Positions 40,566 to 49,667 of a DNA stretch of 51,505 nt are shown piece after piece. Made by a program: the position numbers and the translations under genes. The stretch comes from an uncultured Bacteroidota bacterium. GTDB taxonomy: Bacteria > Bacteroidota > Bacteroidia > JADZBD01. Each line of letters begins with the position of its first letter. Position 1 is the first letter of the stretch. The stretch spans positions 1 to 51,505 of the forward strand of contig CALEYQ010000005.1 of the NCBI GenBank assembly GCA_937924855.1. Direction: 5' to 3'. The notes below the pieces were generated by a model, which made no database searches, was not told where the DNA came from, and saw nothing but the letters and a program-made list of their open reading frames with translations.

Positions 40566-42629
40566 TTACCAGATTTCAATCCGGTCTTTGGGATCTCTCC
40601 ACATGGCATCGCCCTGTTTTACTCCAAAGGCATCGTAAAATTCCTTCATGTTGCTCAAAGGACCATTTACGCGGAATTTTCCAGGCGCATGCACATCGGT
40701 AATGAGTCGCTGCTTCAGGGCTTCTGGCCGGTGTTTAATACACCATACCCTGGCCCAGCCTATGAAAAAGCGTTGTTCGGGACTAAGACCGTGAATTTTT
40801 TCTTTCTTTTTGGCCGGATTTTTTTCCAGGAATTTTTTGTAGGCATAATATGCCATGGTTAATCCGCCCAGATCGGCAATGTTTTCTCCCAGCGTTAGTT
40901 TTCCGTTTACCCTCAGGGTGTCGAGGGCTAAATAACCGTTGAATTGTGTAACAACTTTTCCGGCCAGCATTTCAAATTTTGAAAAATCTTCTTCCGACCA
41001 CCACATGGTAAAGTTCCCTTTGCCGTCGAACTGCGCACCCTGATCATCAAAACCGTGGGTGAGTTCATGTCCGATTACACCGCCCATAGCTCCGAAATTT
41101 ACCGCATCATCCATGTCGGCATCGAAAAAGGGATATTGCATGATACCGGCAGGAAAAACAATTTCGTTGATGGAAGGATTGTAATACGCATTAATGGTGG
41201 GCGGAGTCATTCCCCATTCTGTTTTATCAACCGGTTTACCCAGCTTTGAAATCACCCGCTTCGATTCGTACATATTGGCCTGAATGTAATTCCGCACATA
41301 AGAATCACGGCTTATTTTCATGGTACCGTAATCTTTCCATTTGTCGGGATATCCCAGTTTCCGGATGATGGCATCGAGTTTTGCAAGTGCGGCCTTTTTG
41401 GTGGGCTCGCTCATCCAGGTCCTGGAATTGATTCTTTCCCGGTAAGCCACAAAGAGGTAGTCAACCATCTCGTTTACTTTTTTCTTGGCTACGGGCGAAA
41501 AATGCCGGGCTACAAAGGCTTTTCCGAGGGCATCGCCCAGGGCATGGTCGGCGCTTTCAATAACTTTTTTCCAGCGGGGCGACATGGTTTTGGTGCCGCG
41601 CAGGGTTTTTTCATAAAACTCAAATGCTTTTTGTTCCATGTCTGCATCCAGGTGCATGGCACAGGAATTCAGGGTATGGAACCAGAGGTAATTTTTTATT
41701 ATTCCGGGATCGGTTTGTTCAAGAAGTTCGCTCACCCGCACCATGAATTTCGGATTCGATACCACGATTTCGCCGGGTGTCTGTGAAAAACCAACCGCTT
41801 CCAGGTATTTTTTCCAGTCAAGACCCGGACAAAGTTTTTGCAGGCTGTCGGTGCTCATCCGGTTGTACTGGATCTTTATATTTCTTCTTTCTACATTGGT
41901 ATAGCTGGCATCGGCAAGCCGGGTTTCGAATGCCAGAATATCTCTCGAAGCTTTTACAATTTCTTTAGGTTGTACACCGGCGTTTTCAAAAACATCCATG
42001 ATGTATTGCACATACTTTTTGCGCAATACCTGTGCTTCATCATCCATCCTCGTGTAATAATCACGATCGGGAAGTCCCAATCCCCCCTGAAACAGCGTAG
42101 TCACCATTTCTTCTGAATTTTTCAGGTCCTGATCTACATAAATGCCGAAGAGGGCGCGCATGCCTTCAAAGTGTAATTTGCCTAATACCGAGGGAACATC
42201 TTTCGAAGATTTCATCCCCATAATCATTTCCCGTTCCGGCTTTAGTCCTTCAAGAGCGTCTTCGTTTCTTTTGGTGGAATCCATGCCGCTGGCAAAATAA
42301 TCTCCCAGTTTTTTCAGGTCGGGATCATTTTGGGGTTTTCCTCCGAAGGCAATTTCCTCGAGCAGGGTACGTAATTTTTCCAGATTGTCTTCCCGCATCT
42401 GGGCAAAACTGCCCCAGGTGGAATGGGTGCCCGGAATTTCGGTCGTATTGAGCCACCGGCCGTTGGCAAACTGGTAAAAATCGTTTACCGGCTTTACCGT
42501 AGTGTCGAAAAAGGACGGGTCAACTCCCTTTTTACCTGTGTTTACAGGGGGATTTAAAGGGTTGAAGGATAGGATAATCAAGACGGCCAATACGACCGCA
42601 GGGGCGAAAATCAGGGATTTGCGTTTCAT
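40566..42629 (-). CDS. M13 family (neprilysin/PepO-like) metallopeptidase
   Basis: 687 aa from ATG at 42629; the longer TTG start is unlikely. An N-terminal hydrophobic stretch (KRKSLIFAPAVVLAVLIILS) is a signal or anchor. The zinc site is HELTH in GGVIGHELTHGFDDQGAQFD, with the downstream Glu in LGENIADLGGLTMAYYAY. The substrate motif NAYYNPS and the C-terminal signature (MWRDPKDRIEIW; WARVWCIKH) are present. A large helical N-lobe precedes the catalytic part. It degrades oligopeptides. Together with the CocE-like enzyme it probably forms an extracytoplasmic peptide-use transcript. Confidence 0.96.
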   Translation of the reverse strand: MKRKSLIFAPAVVLAVLIILSFNPLNPPVNTGKKGVDPSFFDTTVKPVNDFYQFANGRWLNTTEIPGTHSTWGSFAQMREDNLEKLRTLLEEIAFGGKPQNDPDLKKLGDYFASGMDSTKRNEDALEGLKPEREMIMGMKSSKDVPSVLGKLHFEGMRALFGIYVDQDLKNSEEMVTTLFQGGLGLPDRDYYTRMDDEAQVLRKKYVQYIMDVFENAGVQPKEIVKASRDILAFETRLADASYTNVERRNIKIQYNRMSTDSLQKLCPGLDWKKYLEAVGFSQTPGEIVVSNPKFMVRVSELLEQTDPGIIKNYLWFHTLNSCAMHLDADMEQKAFEFYEKTLRGTKTMSPRWKKVIESADHALGDALGKAFVARHFSPVAKKKVNEMVDYLFVAYRERINSRTWMSEPTKKAALAKLDAIIRKLGYPDKWKDYGTMKISRDSYVRNYIQANMYESKRVISKLGKPVDKTEWGMTPPTINAYYNPSINEIVFPAGIMQYPFFDADMDDAVNFGAMGGVIGHELTHGFDDQGAQFDGKGNFTMWWSEEDFSKFEMLAGKVVTQFNGYLALDTLRVNGKLTLGENIADLGGLTMAYYAYKKFLEKNPAKKKEKIHGLSPEQRFFIGWARVWCIKHRPEALKQRLITDVHAPGKFRVNGPLSNMKEFYDAFGVKQGDAMWRDPKDRIEIW

Positions 42630-42671
42630 AGGGTGGTTTAAAAAGCCAATATACCGATTTCCAAGCAAAAA

Positions 42672-45600
42672 TTATACCCTTTTTGCCCTCCTTTCACGGG
42701 TATAAATAAGCCAGGCTTCGGGGACCGGGTAGCCCGCTTCACTCAGGATTTTTTTATACTCCTGAACCTGGGCCTCATCCGCCGCCTTGGGAGCCCCGGT
42801 TTTAAAATCAATAATAAGGGTTTTGTCTTTAAAGAAAAGTAGGCGGTCGGGCCTTAAGGTGCCACCTTCGGGTATAACTATTTCTCTTTCGGTGAGAACC
42901 CCGGGACCGGGTTCAAAAAATTTTCGGATTTCATCCACGGACAGTATCTCAACCAGTATTTTTTGGAGGTTTTCTTTTTCCTGTTCCCGGATAATACCTT
43001 TCCTGAAAACGGTTTCCACGGCGGCTTCAATTTCATCGGGACTTTTCAGAAAAGAAAGTGCGGCATGAATAATCAATCCGTCGTTTTTTTCCGAAACACC
43101 CAGACCGGGCAGGGCCTCGGAACGGTATCGTTTCCGGGTGAAAATTTTTCCCTGCCAGGGAGAACTCAGGAAATTAATATTTTCCTGGGGCTTTTCTTTC
43201 TTTTCGGTGCGAACCGGTTTGGCGGCCTCTTCGGCACCAAAACTATAGTCCTGCTTAAGAGAATCATAAAGCCCTTTTTCTTTTAGAAAATCTTCCAGCC
43301 ATGGCGATAAATCCCGTGCTTTTCCCTTGGGTGTGGTGAAAATATAAAGCCGGTCGGTTGGACGGGTGAATGCTACATAAAGCAGATTCAGGTTGTCGAG
43401 AATGGTTTTTGACTTTTCCCTGTCATACAACTGCGCCAAGGGACTCAGGGTAAGATCTTGTTTAATTTCCACCAGACCTATTATAATTTTCCCCAATGCA
43501 TGTTCTTTCAGATCAGCCCAGGCCATGCGACCCATTTTGCTGGTATCCCAGTTGCAAAAAGGTACAAGTACAACGGGAAATTCCAGTCCTTTCGATTTGT
43601 GAATGGTCATGGCTCTTACCGCATTCAGATTTTCGGGAATGCTGAGCGAGGCATTTTCTTTTTTCGTAGAAAACCATTGCAGGAATGCGGCTGGTGATCC
43701 GGATCTTACCGAACCAAATTCCAATGCCAGATCCAGAAAGGCACATACATAAGGATTGAAATTTTTGGTAAGTCCGCATTGTCTTACCACCTCCTCCGCA
43801 ATTTCGTATAGGGGTAACCGTAACAGGGCAGGGGGTGACAAATGAATCCCCATGTCTTTCAAAAAAGAAAAAAAGCGGTCTTTGTCCGCAGCCTGATGGA
43901 ATTGCTCTTCCCGGTTCATACCGCCCGCATCATGACAGTCGAAATAATTTTTCAGAAAGCGCAGTCTTGAAATTTTGCTTTCGGGGTTCAGAACCACTTC
44001 AAAGGCCGATTCCAGCAATTGAATTTCCGGACTTTCGCTGAGGAGTAAGGAGTCGGAGGTAATTACAGGAATGCCGAAGCGAATGAGGTAGGAGGCCAGC
44101 CAGCCCACTTCGTTTTTGTTTCGGGTAAGGAGGCAAATATCGGCATACCGGTATCCCTCGGCCAACAGGCCTGCAATGGTTTCACGGGTGTGTTCCAGGG
44201 CTTTTAAGTCCAGGTCATCATCCTGGCCTTCGGGAATCAGCCATTTGAAAAATACCTTACCGCCGGTATGTTCAGGATTGAATTCCTGTTTCAGTTCCCT
44301 GAATACCTCTCCGGTTTCTTCCGGGAATTTTTTTTCAGCCAAAAAGCCGAAGAGTGCATTGTTGAATTCAATGATTTCTTTGCGGCTCCGGAAATTCCGG
44401 ACAAGCTTTTTTTCTTCAAAACTCGATTTCAAAAGATTTTCCCTTTCCTGAATCACCGGATTTTTTTCGGGGTTGTCGAGTTCGGGTAAACGGGTAAATT
44501 GACTCACTTCTCCGCCCCGCCAGCGGTAAATGGCCTGTTTGCCATCGCCTACGAGCAGGGAAAGATGTCCTTCCGAAATACCGTTTTGAAGGAGTGGCAC
44601 GAGATTTTTCCATTGCAGGCGACTGGTATCCTGAAATTCATCCACCAGAAAATGCTTATATTTTTCACCCAGGCGTTCAAAAATAAAAGGACCGGGTTGG
44701 GAAGTTACGATGTCGGAAATTTTTTCGTTCATTTCTCCGATCAGCACCAGACTTTCTTCTTCCTTAATGGATTCAGCCACGGAAAAAATTTCTTTTACCA
44801 GTCCGGTAGTGTACAGGTTTTTTCTCAGGTTGGAACGCAGATTGTAAAGCGGGTAATCTTTTTCCATTAATTCCATTCCCTCCAGCATGAAATTGCGGAG
44901 TTGATCTTTAATCGACTTCAGCGTTTGCAGGGCTTCCGGTCCTGCGCTTTTACTGGCCCATTCGTCGGTGTCGAGCGGTTTTTTTGCATTGTTGCTGGGT
45001 TCTTTCCCCTCAAGTGTATTGTCTCTGAGGCGGCGGAAAAAAATATAATATCCGTGTTTGCCGTAGGAAAGATCGGAGGTGTGAAGTCCCCGGCTTTCTA
45101 TAAGCCGAATGGCCTCGCTTCCTATTCGGTTTGCTTTTTCCGTGAATTCCTTTTCCAGTTTTTTTATTTCCTCGCCGGCATCCAGAAAGTCCTGGTAAGT
45201 ATAAGTTGCAATTTCGCCCAGCCATGATTTTTCTTCTTCATTCAACAGGTCAAGGGCCAGTTTTTTCAGGTCTTCTTCAATGCGGGTGCTTTCTTCTTCT
45301 TCGAGCGATCGTTTTTGAAACTCCACCAGAAAGTCGGATAGGGGAGTATCGGGAAGAAGGCCGGAGAGCATTTTGTCAACGGCACCCTGAATCAGGTTTT
45401 CGGTGTTGAGTTCCACTTCAAACCGTGGCGGCAGTCTGAGGTCGAGGGCAAAGGTTTTGGTTATGCGGTGTATAAAGCTATCGATGGTCTGGATGGAGAA
45501 GTCGCCGTAGTTGTGCATGATTTTTTTCAGCACCAGTTCAGCCCGGCTTTGGAGCACATGCTCGGGAACCTGCATTTCATTTCCCAGGAGGGCAGCCAGA

Positions 45601-45824
45601 AATTTTCCCTTTTCGTTGTTTTGGGAAAGATCTTTGAGCGATTTCAATACTCTTTCCTTCATTTCCCCGGCGGCCTTGTTGGTAAAGGTGATGGCCAGAA
45701 TTTTCCGGAATGCAAAGGGGTCTTCCCCAAGGGCAATTTTCAGGTATTCTTTTACAAGCGTAAAAGTTTTTCCCGATCCGGCTGAGGATCGGTATACCAG
45801 AAATGTTTTGCCGGGACTTGCCAC
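42672..45824 (-). CDS. AddA-like UvrD helicase with C-terminal PD-(D/E)XK nuclease
   Basis: 1050 aa, GTG start. UvrD motifs: Walker A YRSSAGSGKTFTLVKEYL, motif Ia ILAITFTNKAAGEMKERV, Walker B FLVDEFQDTSRLQWKNLVPL, LLVGDGKQAIYRWRGG, motif V AMTIHKSKGLEFPVVLVPF, motif VI LLYVAFTRPTDRLYIF. The nuclease has LRPDRLLFFKDKTLIIDFKT with Asp and the D-x-K pair, followed by QVQEYKKIL. It processes double-strand ends for recombination, in AddAB/RecBCD style. No AddB partner is in the window. The M15 gene lies 51 bp upstream. Confidence 0.93.
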   Translation of the reverse strand: MASPGKTFLVYRSSAGSGKTFTLVKEYLKIALGEDPFAFRKILAITFTNKAAGEMKERVLKSLKDLSQNNEKGKFLAALLGNEMQVPEHVLQSRAELVLKKIMHNYGDFSIQTIDSFIHRITKTFALDLRLPPRFEVELNTENLIQGAVDKMLSGLLPDTPLSDFLVEFQKRSLEEEESTRIEEDLKKLALDLLNEEEKSWLGEIATYTYQDFLDAGEEIKKLEKEFTEKANRIGSEAIRLIESRGLHTSDLSYGKHGYYIFFRRLRDNTLEGKEPSNNAKKPLDTDEWASKSAGPEALQTLKSIKDQLRNFMLEGMELMEKDYPLYNLRSNLRKNLYTTGLVKEIFSVAESIKEEESLVLIGEMNEKISDIVTSQPGPFIFERLGEKYKHFLVDEFQDTSRLQWKNLVPLLQNGISEGHLSLLVGDGKQAIYRWRGGEVSQFTRLPELDNPEKNPVIQERENLLKSSFEEKKLVRNFRSRKEIIEFNNALFGFLAEKKFPEETGEVFRELKQEFNPEHTGGKVFFKWLIPEGQDDDLDLKALEHTRETIAGLLAEGYRYADICLLTRNKNEVGWLASYLIRFGIPVITSDSLLLSESPEIQLLESAFEVVLNPESKISRLRFLKNYFDCHDAGGMNREEQFHQAADKDRFFSFLKDMGIHLSPPALLRLPLYEIAEEVVRQCGLTKNFNPYVCAFLDLALEFGSVRSGSPAAFLQWFSTKKENASLSIPENLNAVRAMTIHKSKGLEFPVVLVPFCNWDTSKMGRMAWADLKEHALGKIIIGLVEIKQDLTLSPLAQLYDREKSKTILDNLNLLYVAFTRPTDRLYIFTTPKGKARDLSPWLEDFLKEKGLYDSLKQDYSFGAEEAAKPVRTEKKEKPQENINFLSSPWQGKIFTRKRYRSEALPGLGVSEKNDGLIIHAALSFLKSPDEIEAAVETVFRKGIIREQEKENLQKILVEILSVDEIRKFFEPGPGVLTEREIVIPEGGTLRPDRLLFFKDKTLIIDFKTGAPKAADEAQVQEYKKILSEAGYPVPEAWLIYTRERRAKRV

Positions 45825-45875
45825 AGGTTAAAAATAAGGCAATGGTCCTTAAAAGGGAAAAGGAGTTTTAAACAA

Positions 45876-46658
45876 TCAGGGAATAAGCTTGAATCGCTTT
45901 TCGGCTTCAATCCGCGTGCCGTAGTTGAAATGCCACCATTCGGTTTCAATGGGTGTGAACCCGGCTCTTTTCATCACCGAGCGCAGCAGTTCCCGGTTGG
46001 CTTTCTGGCGGTAGGTCATTTTTCCCGATTTTACCAGCATTTCCTCGTTGCGGGTATAGCCGGCTTCTCCGAAGAAATCGTATTCCGTGCCCATGTCAAT
46101 GGCCATGCCATCGGCATTTACGATGCCTATATCTACCGCAGCTCCGAAATTATGCATGGATATTTTCTCGGGGCGGGTAACATAGAGGGATTTCAGACTG
46201 TCGGCCACTTTCAGACTGTCCCAGAGAATTTTCTGAATATGCAGGGGACGGGTGGCATCGTAGATAACCAGACTGTAATAGGGGTAATCGGCTTTCAGGT
46301 ATTTCTGGGCCTGGGCAATGGCTTTAGCTACCTCTTCGGGAAAATAAGCCACGGTGAGTCCTTTGTAGAGGTTAATGCCCGTGAAATTATCAGAACTCGC
46401 ATATTTGAGCATTACCTTTATGCCCCGGTCGAAACGGCTCAGGGGTACGCAGCCGGAATCCATCATGAGTTGCTCCAGGGGGGAAAGGATATACTGGTAT
46501 TTCCAGGGTTTCGGTTTCTCAACAGGAGGAGGGGGCATGGCCGGAATGGGTTTCCGTAAATTTACCGGTCTGTATTTTTCAGCTACAAGAAACATTACCT
46601 CGGCCAGGACGACAAGGGAAAACAGAATTCCGTATTTAAATACCGGGGTAAATTTCAT
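45876..46658 (-). CDS. M15D D-alanyl-D-alanine dipeptidase-like (VanX/DdpX type)
   Basis: 260 aa from ATG at 46658; two TTG codons upstream are ignored. An N-terminal membrane anchor (YGILFSLVVLAEVMFLVAEK) is followed by a Pro-rich linker and the M15 fold. KYASSDNFTGINLY is typical of VanX. Zinc ligands lie in SMHNFGAAVDIGIVNADGM (His and Asp) and EWWHFNYGT (His), with Arg in YDATRPLHIQKILW. It cleaves D-Ala-D-Ala or related murein dipeptides in the periplasm, probably for recycling rather than glycopeptide resistance, as no van genes are present. Confidence 0.92.
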   Translation of the reverse strand: MKFTPVFKYGILFSLVVLAEVMFLVAEKYRPVNLRKPIPAMPPPPVEKPKPWKYQYILSPLEQLMMDSGCVPLSRFDRGIKVMLKYASSDNFTGINLYKGLTVAYFPEEVAKAIAQAQKYLKADYPYYSLVIYDATRPLHIQKILWDSLKVADSLKSLYVTRPEKISMHNFGAAVDIGIVNADGMAIDMGTEYDFFGEAGYTRNEEMLVKSGKMTYRQKANRELLRSVMKRAGFTPIETEWWHFNYGTRIEAEKRFKLIP

Positions 46659-46942
46659 GGGCAACAAAAATACAAAAAGGATGGCCCGATTTTATTAAAT
46701 CCCGGTTCCTGGGGATTACTAGAGATTCTCAGAAAATCCGTACCTGTGAAACATTTATTTCTTTATCAATTCGTTACCTCCCAACTTCGCGAATCGCCGC
46801 AAAACGAACGGCTTAAAAATAAAGGGATTGAATTTTTATAGGCAGATTTCTCTCCTGTTTATTGAGCTTCAGCTTATTACATTTATATAAGTGTTGAAGC
46901 GATCTTTCGACGTTTCTTCCGGGAATTTTGGCTCTATTTTAA

Positions 46943-47479
46943 AACCAAAATGTTTTTGTTACATCAATTCATTTAAATAATGGTTTTCGATACGAAGACA
47001 GCAAAGGAGGGAAATCGGAATACTCATATGCCCTGACATTGTATGATGCAAATGGAAACCGGTATTTTGATCCTTTCTGCTTTAATTACACCTGTGGGAC
47101 ATTTAACGATGACAATAATGGGGACGTGAGACAAGATAAAGTAGTCGATGTAACGCCCCAACAGGTGCAGAATTCCTCAATAGTCAATGTGAGCAAAAAA
47201 ATATTCTGCAACTGCATACAAACAAATGCATTGCAGTCGTTCCCTTTCTGGTACATGACAACATATGAGTACGACTGGTGGGCCTCATGTAAATCAGTTG
47301 CCAATTGCTCGCCTTTAGGTTCTTTTGTCCATAGGTTAAGAATGAAATTCTCGCATGAATGGTACGACAATTCTAATTGCGGTCTTACAATTCGCCAAAC
47401 TTGGCTGATTGGTGCGGGATTTACATTTACACGAGGAGCAACACCTAAAACATTATATGAATTGACAAGGTTCAATTAA
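46943..47479 (+). pseudogene. N-terminally truncated ORF of unknown family
   Basis: The frame is open from just after TAA at 46940 to 47479 but has no ATG or GTG; TTG at 47039 is the only initiation-like codon. Reading back from it gives sensible protein sequence (GFRYEDSKGGKSEYSYALTL, YDANGNRYFDPFCFNYTCGT), so a 5' part seems lost. The remainder is rich in Cys, Trp and Tyr (CNCIQTNALQSFPFWYMTTY, DWWASCKSVANCSPLGSF, GLTIRQTWLIGAGFTFTRG). No family recognised. The 46659-46940 gap upstream holds no gene that I can support. An intact gene from TTG is the alternative. Confidence 0.4.
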
Positions 47480-47492
47480 ATGAGTAATTTTA

Positions 47493-47525
47493 TCATGTGA
47501 GGGCAATTTTAATGTCCTCACATGA
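47493..47525 (+). terminator. Hairpin between the truncated ORF and the Kelch-like gene
   Basis: Perfect 10-bp stem TCATGTGAGG / CCTCACATGA with a 13-nt loop, followed only by TTATATAAAA, so termination is plausible but weak. It could also be a leader structure of the Kelch-like gene, 16 bp downstream. Confidence 0.45.
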
Positions 47526-47541
47526 TTATATAAAAGGCGTC

Positions 47542-48747
47542 ATGAAGAAATTTATGCTTGTTTGGTGCTCAGTCTCAAACCTTATTTCAATGTCTCAGAA
47601 TTCTTGGTTTCAAAAGACCGATTTTCTTGGGTTGAGTACTTTTTCTACAGGCTATTTTGTTATCGGCAGCAGAGTATATCTTGGAACTGGTTACGATTCA
47701 ACTGGCTTACCAATTAATGATTTCTGGATGTGGGATCAGTCAACAGATACATGGACTCAAAAGGCAAATTTTTTGGGCGGATCAAGATATGGTGTTGCCA
47801 GTTTTTCGGTTTCTGACAAGGGCTACTTTTGTTCAGGAGAGGATACAGGAGGTTTCAAAAAGGATTTATGGGAATATGATACTACAGGCAACACCTGGAC
47901 CCAGAGAACTGATTTGCCCGGGCCTTCCAGGAGGCTAGCAGTTGGTTTTACAATTGGGAATAAAGGTTACGTTGGGAGCGGAGAAGGCATTTCATTCTGG
48001 TCTGATTTCTATGAATATGATCCTGCTGGTGATTCTTGGACATTTATAGGTAATTTACCTGGCGGAGGTAGAGCTGCGGCAACATCTTTTGTAATCGGTA
48101 CTAGTGCGTATATTGTTGCGGGTTTTGATGGTACGAATTGTATTCAGACGGTCTATCGCTATAATTCTATAAACAACTCCTGGCAGCAAAGAAGCAATTT
48201 TATCGGGGCAGCCAGATTTGGGCCATGTTCCTTCTCTATTGGCAGATTTGGTTATGTTGGCACAGGCCAGTTATGTAATACTGCCCTAATGAATGATTTT
48301 TGGGTTTACGATACTTTGACAAATGCCTGGTCTGTTCGCGCTTCCCTTCCGTCAAACACAAGATATGGTTCTGCAGGGTTTTCTATCGGCAACAAAGGAT
48401 ATATTTGTGTTGGTAGCTCCAGCTTTTCTTCGATTCAATATTACGATCTGTGGGAATATACACCGGACACATTGTTCAGTACTCCGGAGCTTCTCGAATC
48501 TCCATGGGTATCTGCCTACCCCAATCCCTGTACGGACTTTACAAAAATAACATTTTATAATCCAAACAGAAGGAGATATTCGCTCACTCTATTTAATTCT
48601 GCTGGCGATGAAATAATAAAAATACAGAATTTATCTGACGAGACAATTCTGCTCCCCCGCCAAAATCTACCGTCTGGGGTGTACATTTTTTTAATCAAGG
48701 GCATTGATAACTCACTGTTTTCTTCGGGGAAGCTGATTTTTCAGTAG
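47542..48747 (+). CDS. Kelch-repeat secreted protein with T9SS sorting domain
   Basis: 401 aa from ATG at 47542; a GTG upstream falls in the hairpin and is rejected. Signal peptide MKKFMLVWCSVSNLISMS. Six or seven Kelch-like blades follow (FWMWDQSTDTWTQKANFLGG, LWEYDTTGNTWTQRTDLPGP, FYEYDPAGDSWTFIGNLPGG, VYRYNSINNSWQQRSNFIGA, FWVYDTLTNAWSVRASLPSN), each with a G-Y-x-G/S turn, making a beta-propeller. The last 75 residues contain AYPNPCTDFTKI, LTLFNSAGDEI and LPSGVYIFLIKG, a T9SS type A domain. Surface binding is likely; the ligand is unknown. TAG stop. AT-rich compared with the chromosome. Confidence 0.85.
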   Translation: MKKFMLVWCSVSNLISMSQNSWFQKTDFLGLSTFSTGYFVIGSRVYLGTGYDSTGLPINDFWMWDQSTDTWTQKANFLGGSRYGVASFSVSDKGYFCSGEDTGGFKKDLWEYDTTGNTWTQRTDLPGPSRRLAVGFTIGNKGYVGSGEGISFWSDFYEYDPAGDSWTFIGNLPGGGRAAATSFVIGTSAYIVAGFDGTNCIQTVYRYNSINNSWQQRSNFIGAARFGPCSFSIGRFGYVGTGQLCNTALMNDFWVYDTLTNAWSVRASLPSNTRYGSAGFSIGNKGYICVGSSSFSSIQYYDLWEYTPDTLFSTPELLESPWVSAYPNPCTDFTKITFYNPNRRRYSLTLFNSAGDEIIKIQNLSDETILLPRQNLPSGVYIFLIKGIDNSLFSSGKLIFQ

Positions 48748-48773
48748 TAATATACTCTCGCTTTCAATAAATT

Positions 48774-48961
48774 AAAGCAACTGTTTTGTTGAAAATGACC
48801 AACCTTTTCCGATCTATTGATAAATAAATGAGGCGATGAAAGGTTTGATGTAGAGTTGGTTTTCGTGAATAAGAGAAAGCAACTATTTTCCAATTCTACT
48901 TAAGGAGCGAATCCCATGATTGACTTGATTAAATAAATCATTGAGGCGATAAAGGAAAGGA
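48774..48961 (+). repeat. Degenerate tandem duplication of about 100 bp
   Basis: AAAGCAACTnTTTT occurs at 48774 and 48876, and AAATAAAT..TGAGGCGATrAAGG recurs at about 48822 and 48931 in the same relative order. The first copy has lost frame and the second overlaps the start of the broken small gene, suggesting an old tandem gene pair in decay. Confidence 0.5.
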
Positions 48962-49311
48962 TCCAACTACCTTCTTTTGAACAACATAAAGCGCCTTTTG
49001 CCGAAACCTTCCTGATCATAATTGTTTTCTATAATTGGGAATTGGTTTTCTCCTTGTTTCAATTCGGTCCGAACACCTCAAGAGATGAAAAGATAGAAAT
49101 CCTTAGAGATTGTCTTTGCAATAAAGATAGGTGGCATCGAATCGTATATCCTGAAATAAGTTTTTATTGGACCGGGTATTGGTTTCACCACGCCTGGCCT
49201 AAGGATGCGGAGGGAAAATCCATCCTTGACGAAAAGGGTTTCCCTGTTAAGGAAACCATGAAAGTGGACGGAAGAACTGGGGCCGTTTTGTTTGTTCAGG
49301 GCTTTGACTGA
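48916..49311 (+). pseudogene. Small gene interrupted by an early in-frame TAA
   Basis: From ATG at 48916 the frame reads M-I-D-L-I-K, TAA (48934-48936), then I-I-E-A-I-K-E-R-I-Q-L-P-S-F-E-Q, and stays open to 49311 (131 codons in all). A CAA to TAA change restores a smooth helix (IDLIKQIIEAIK). A hydrophobic segment FAETFLIIIVFYNWELVFSL and a Trp/His-rich part (FYWTGYWFHHAWPKDAEGKS) follow, and the protein ends after VDGRTGAVLFVQGFD. Family not recognised. The intact open part from TTG at 49042 could still be made, but the upstream coding signal argues for a broken gene or a base error. Confidence 0.5.
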
Positions 49312-49667
49312 TTTTATTTTTTCCTTTTACTCCTAAGCGGGTGTGTCTGGATAAATTTTGTATGACCGGCTTTGAAAAAGCACAAACCAGTCAATGTTAC
49401 CGCAGGCTTGAAATTTCAACCGGGTTATTCATGATTCAGCCTATTCCTTTTTCCTCAACCCTGATTTATCCGACCAGGCCGCTCTGAAAAGGTTAAAAGG
49501 AATTTTTGACTTGAAATCCCGTGAAAATTGCATACTAAATCAGGAAGAAATGAAAACAGGAGGGGTTTGAAAAATCCCCTCCTGGCTCAGGTGTTTTAAG
49601 ATGTAAGAACTGTTTTTGTGCCCTTAAGGAATAAAAATTTCAAGAAATGAATTCCAAGGGGTAAATT
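49312..49667. other. Non-coding, decayed stretch
   Basis: No gene I can support. One 52-codon open stretch on the plus strand (49412-49570) reads like protein (VIHDSAYSFFLNPDLSDQAA) but has no start codon and ends in the terminator; it may be a fragment. Confidence 0.4.
49558..49583 (-). terminator. Terminator of the YCF48-like gene
   Basis: AGGAGGGG (49558-49565) / CCCCTCCT (49576-49583), 8-bp stem and 10-nt loop. On the minus strand it is followed by a T-rich GTTTTCATTTC. About 85 bp after the stop of the minus-strand gene. Confidence 0.6.

Noticed and set aside
46700..46940. Further attC sites in the AT-rich 46.7-49.7 kb region
   Set aside because: GTTACC and similar words occur, but I found no paired inner arms or 53-bp repeat copy there.
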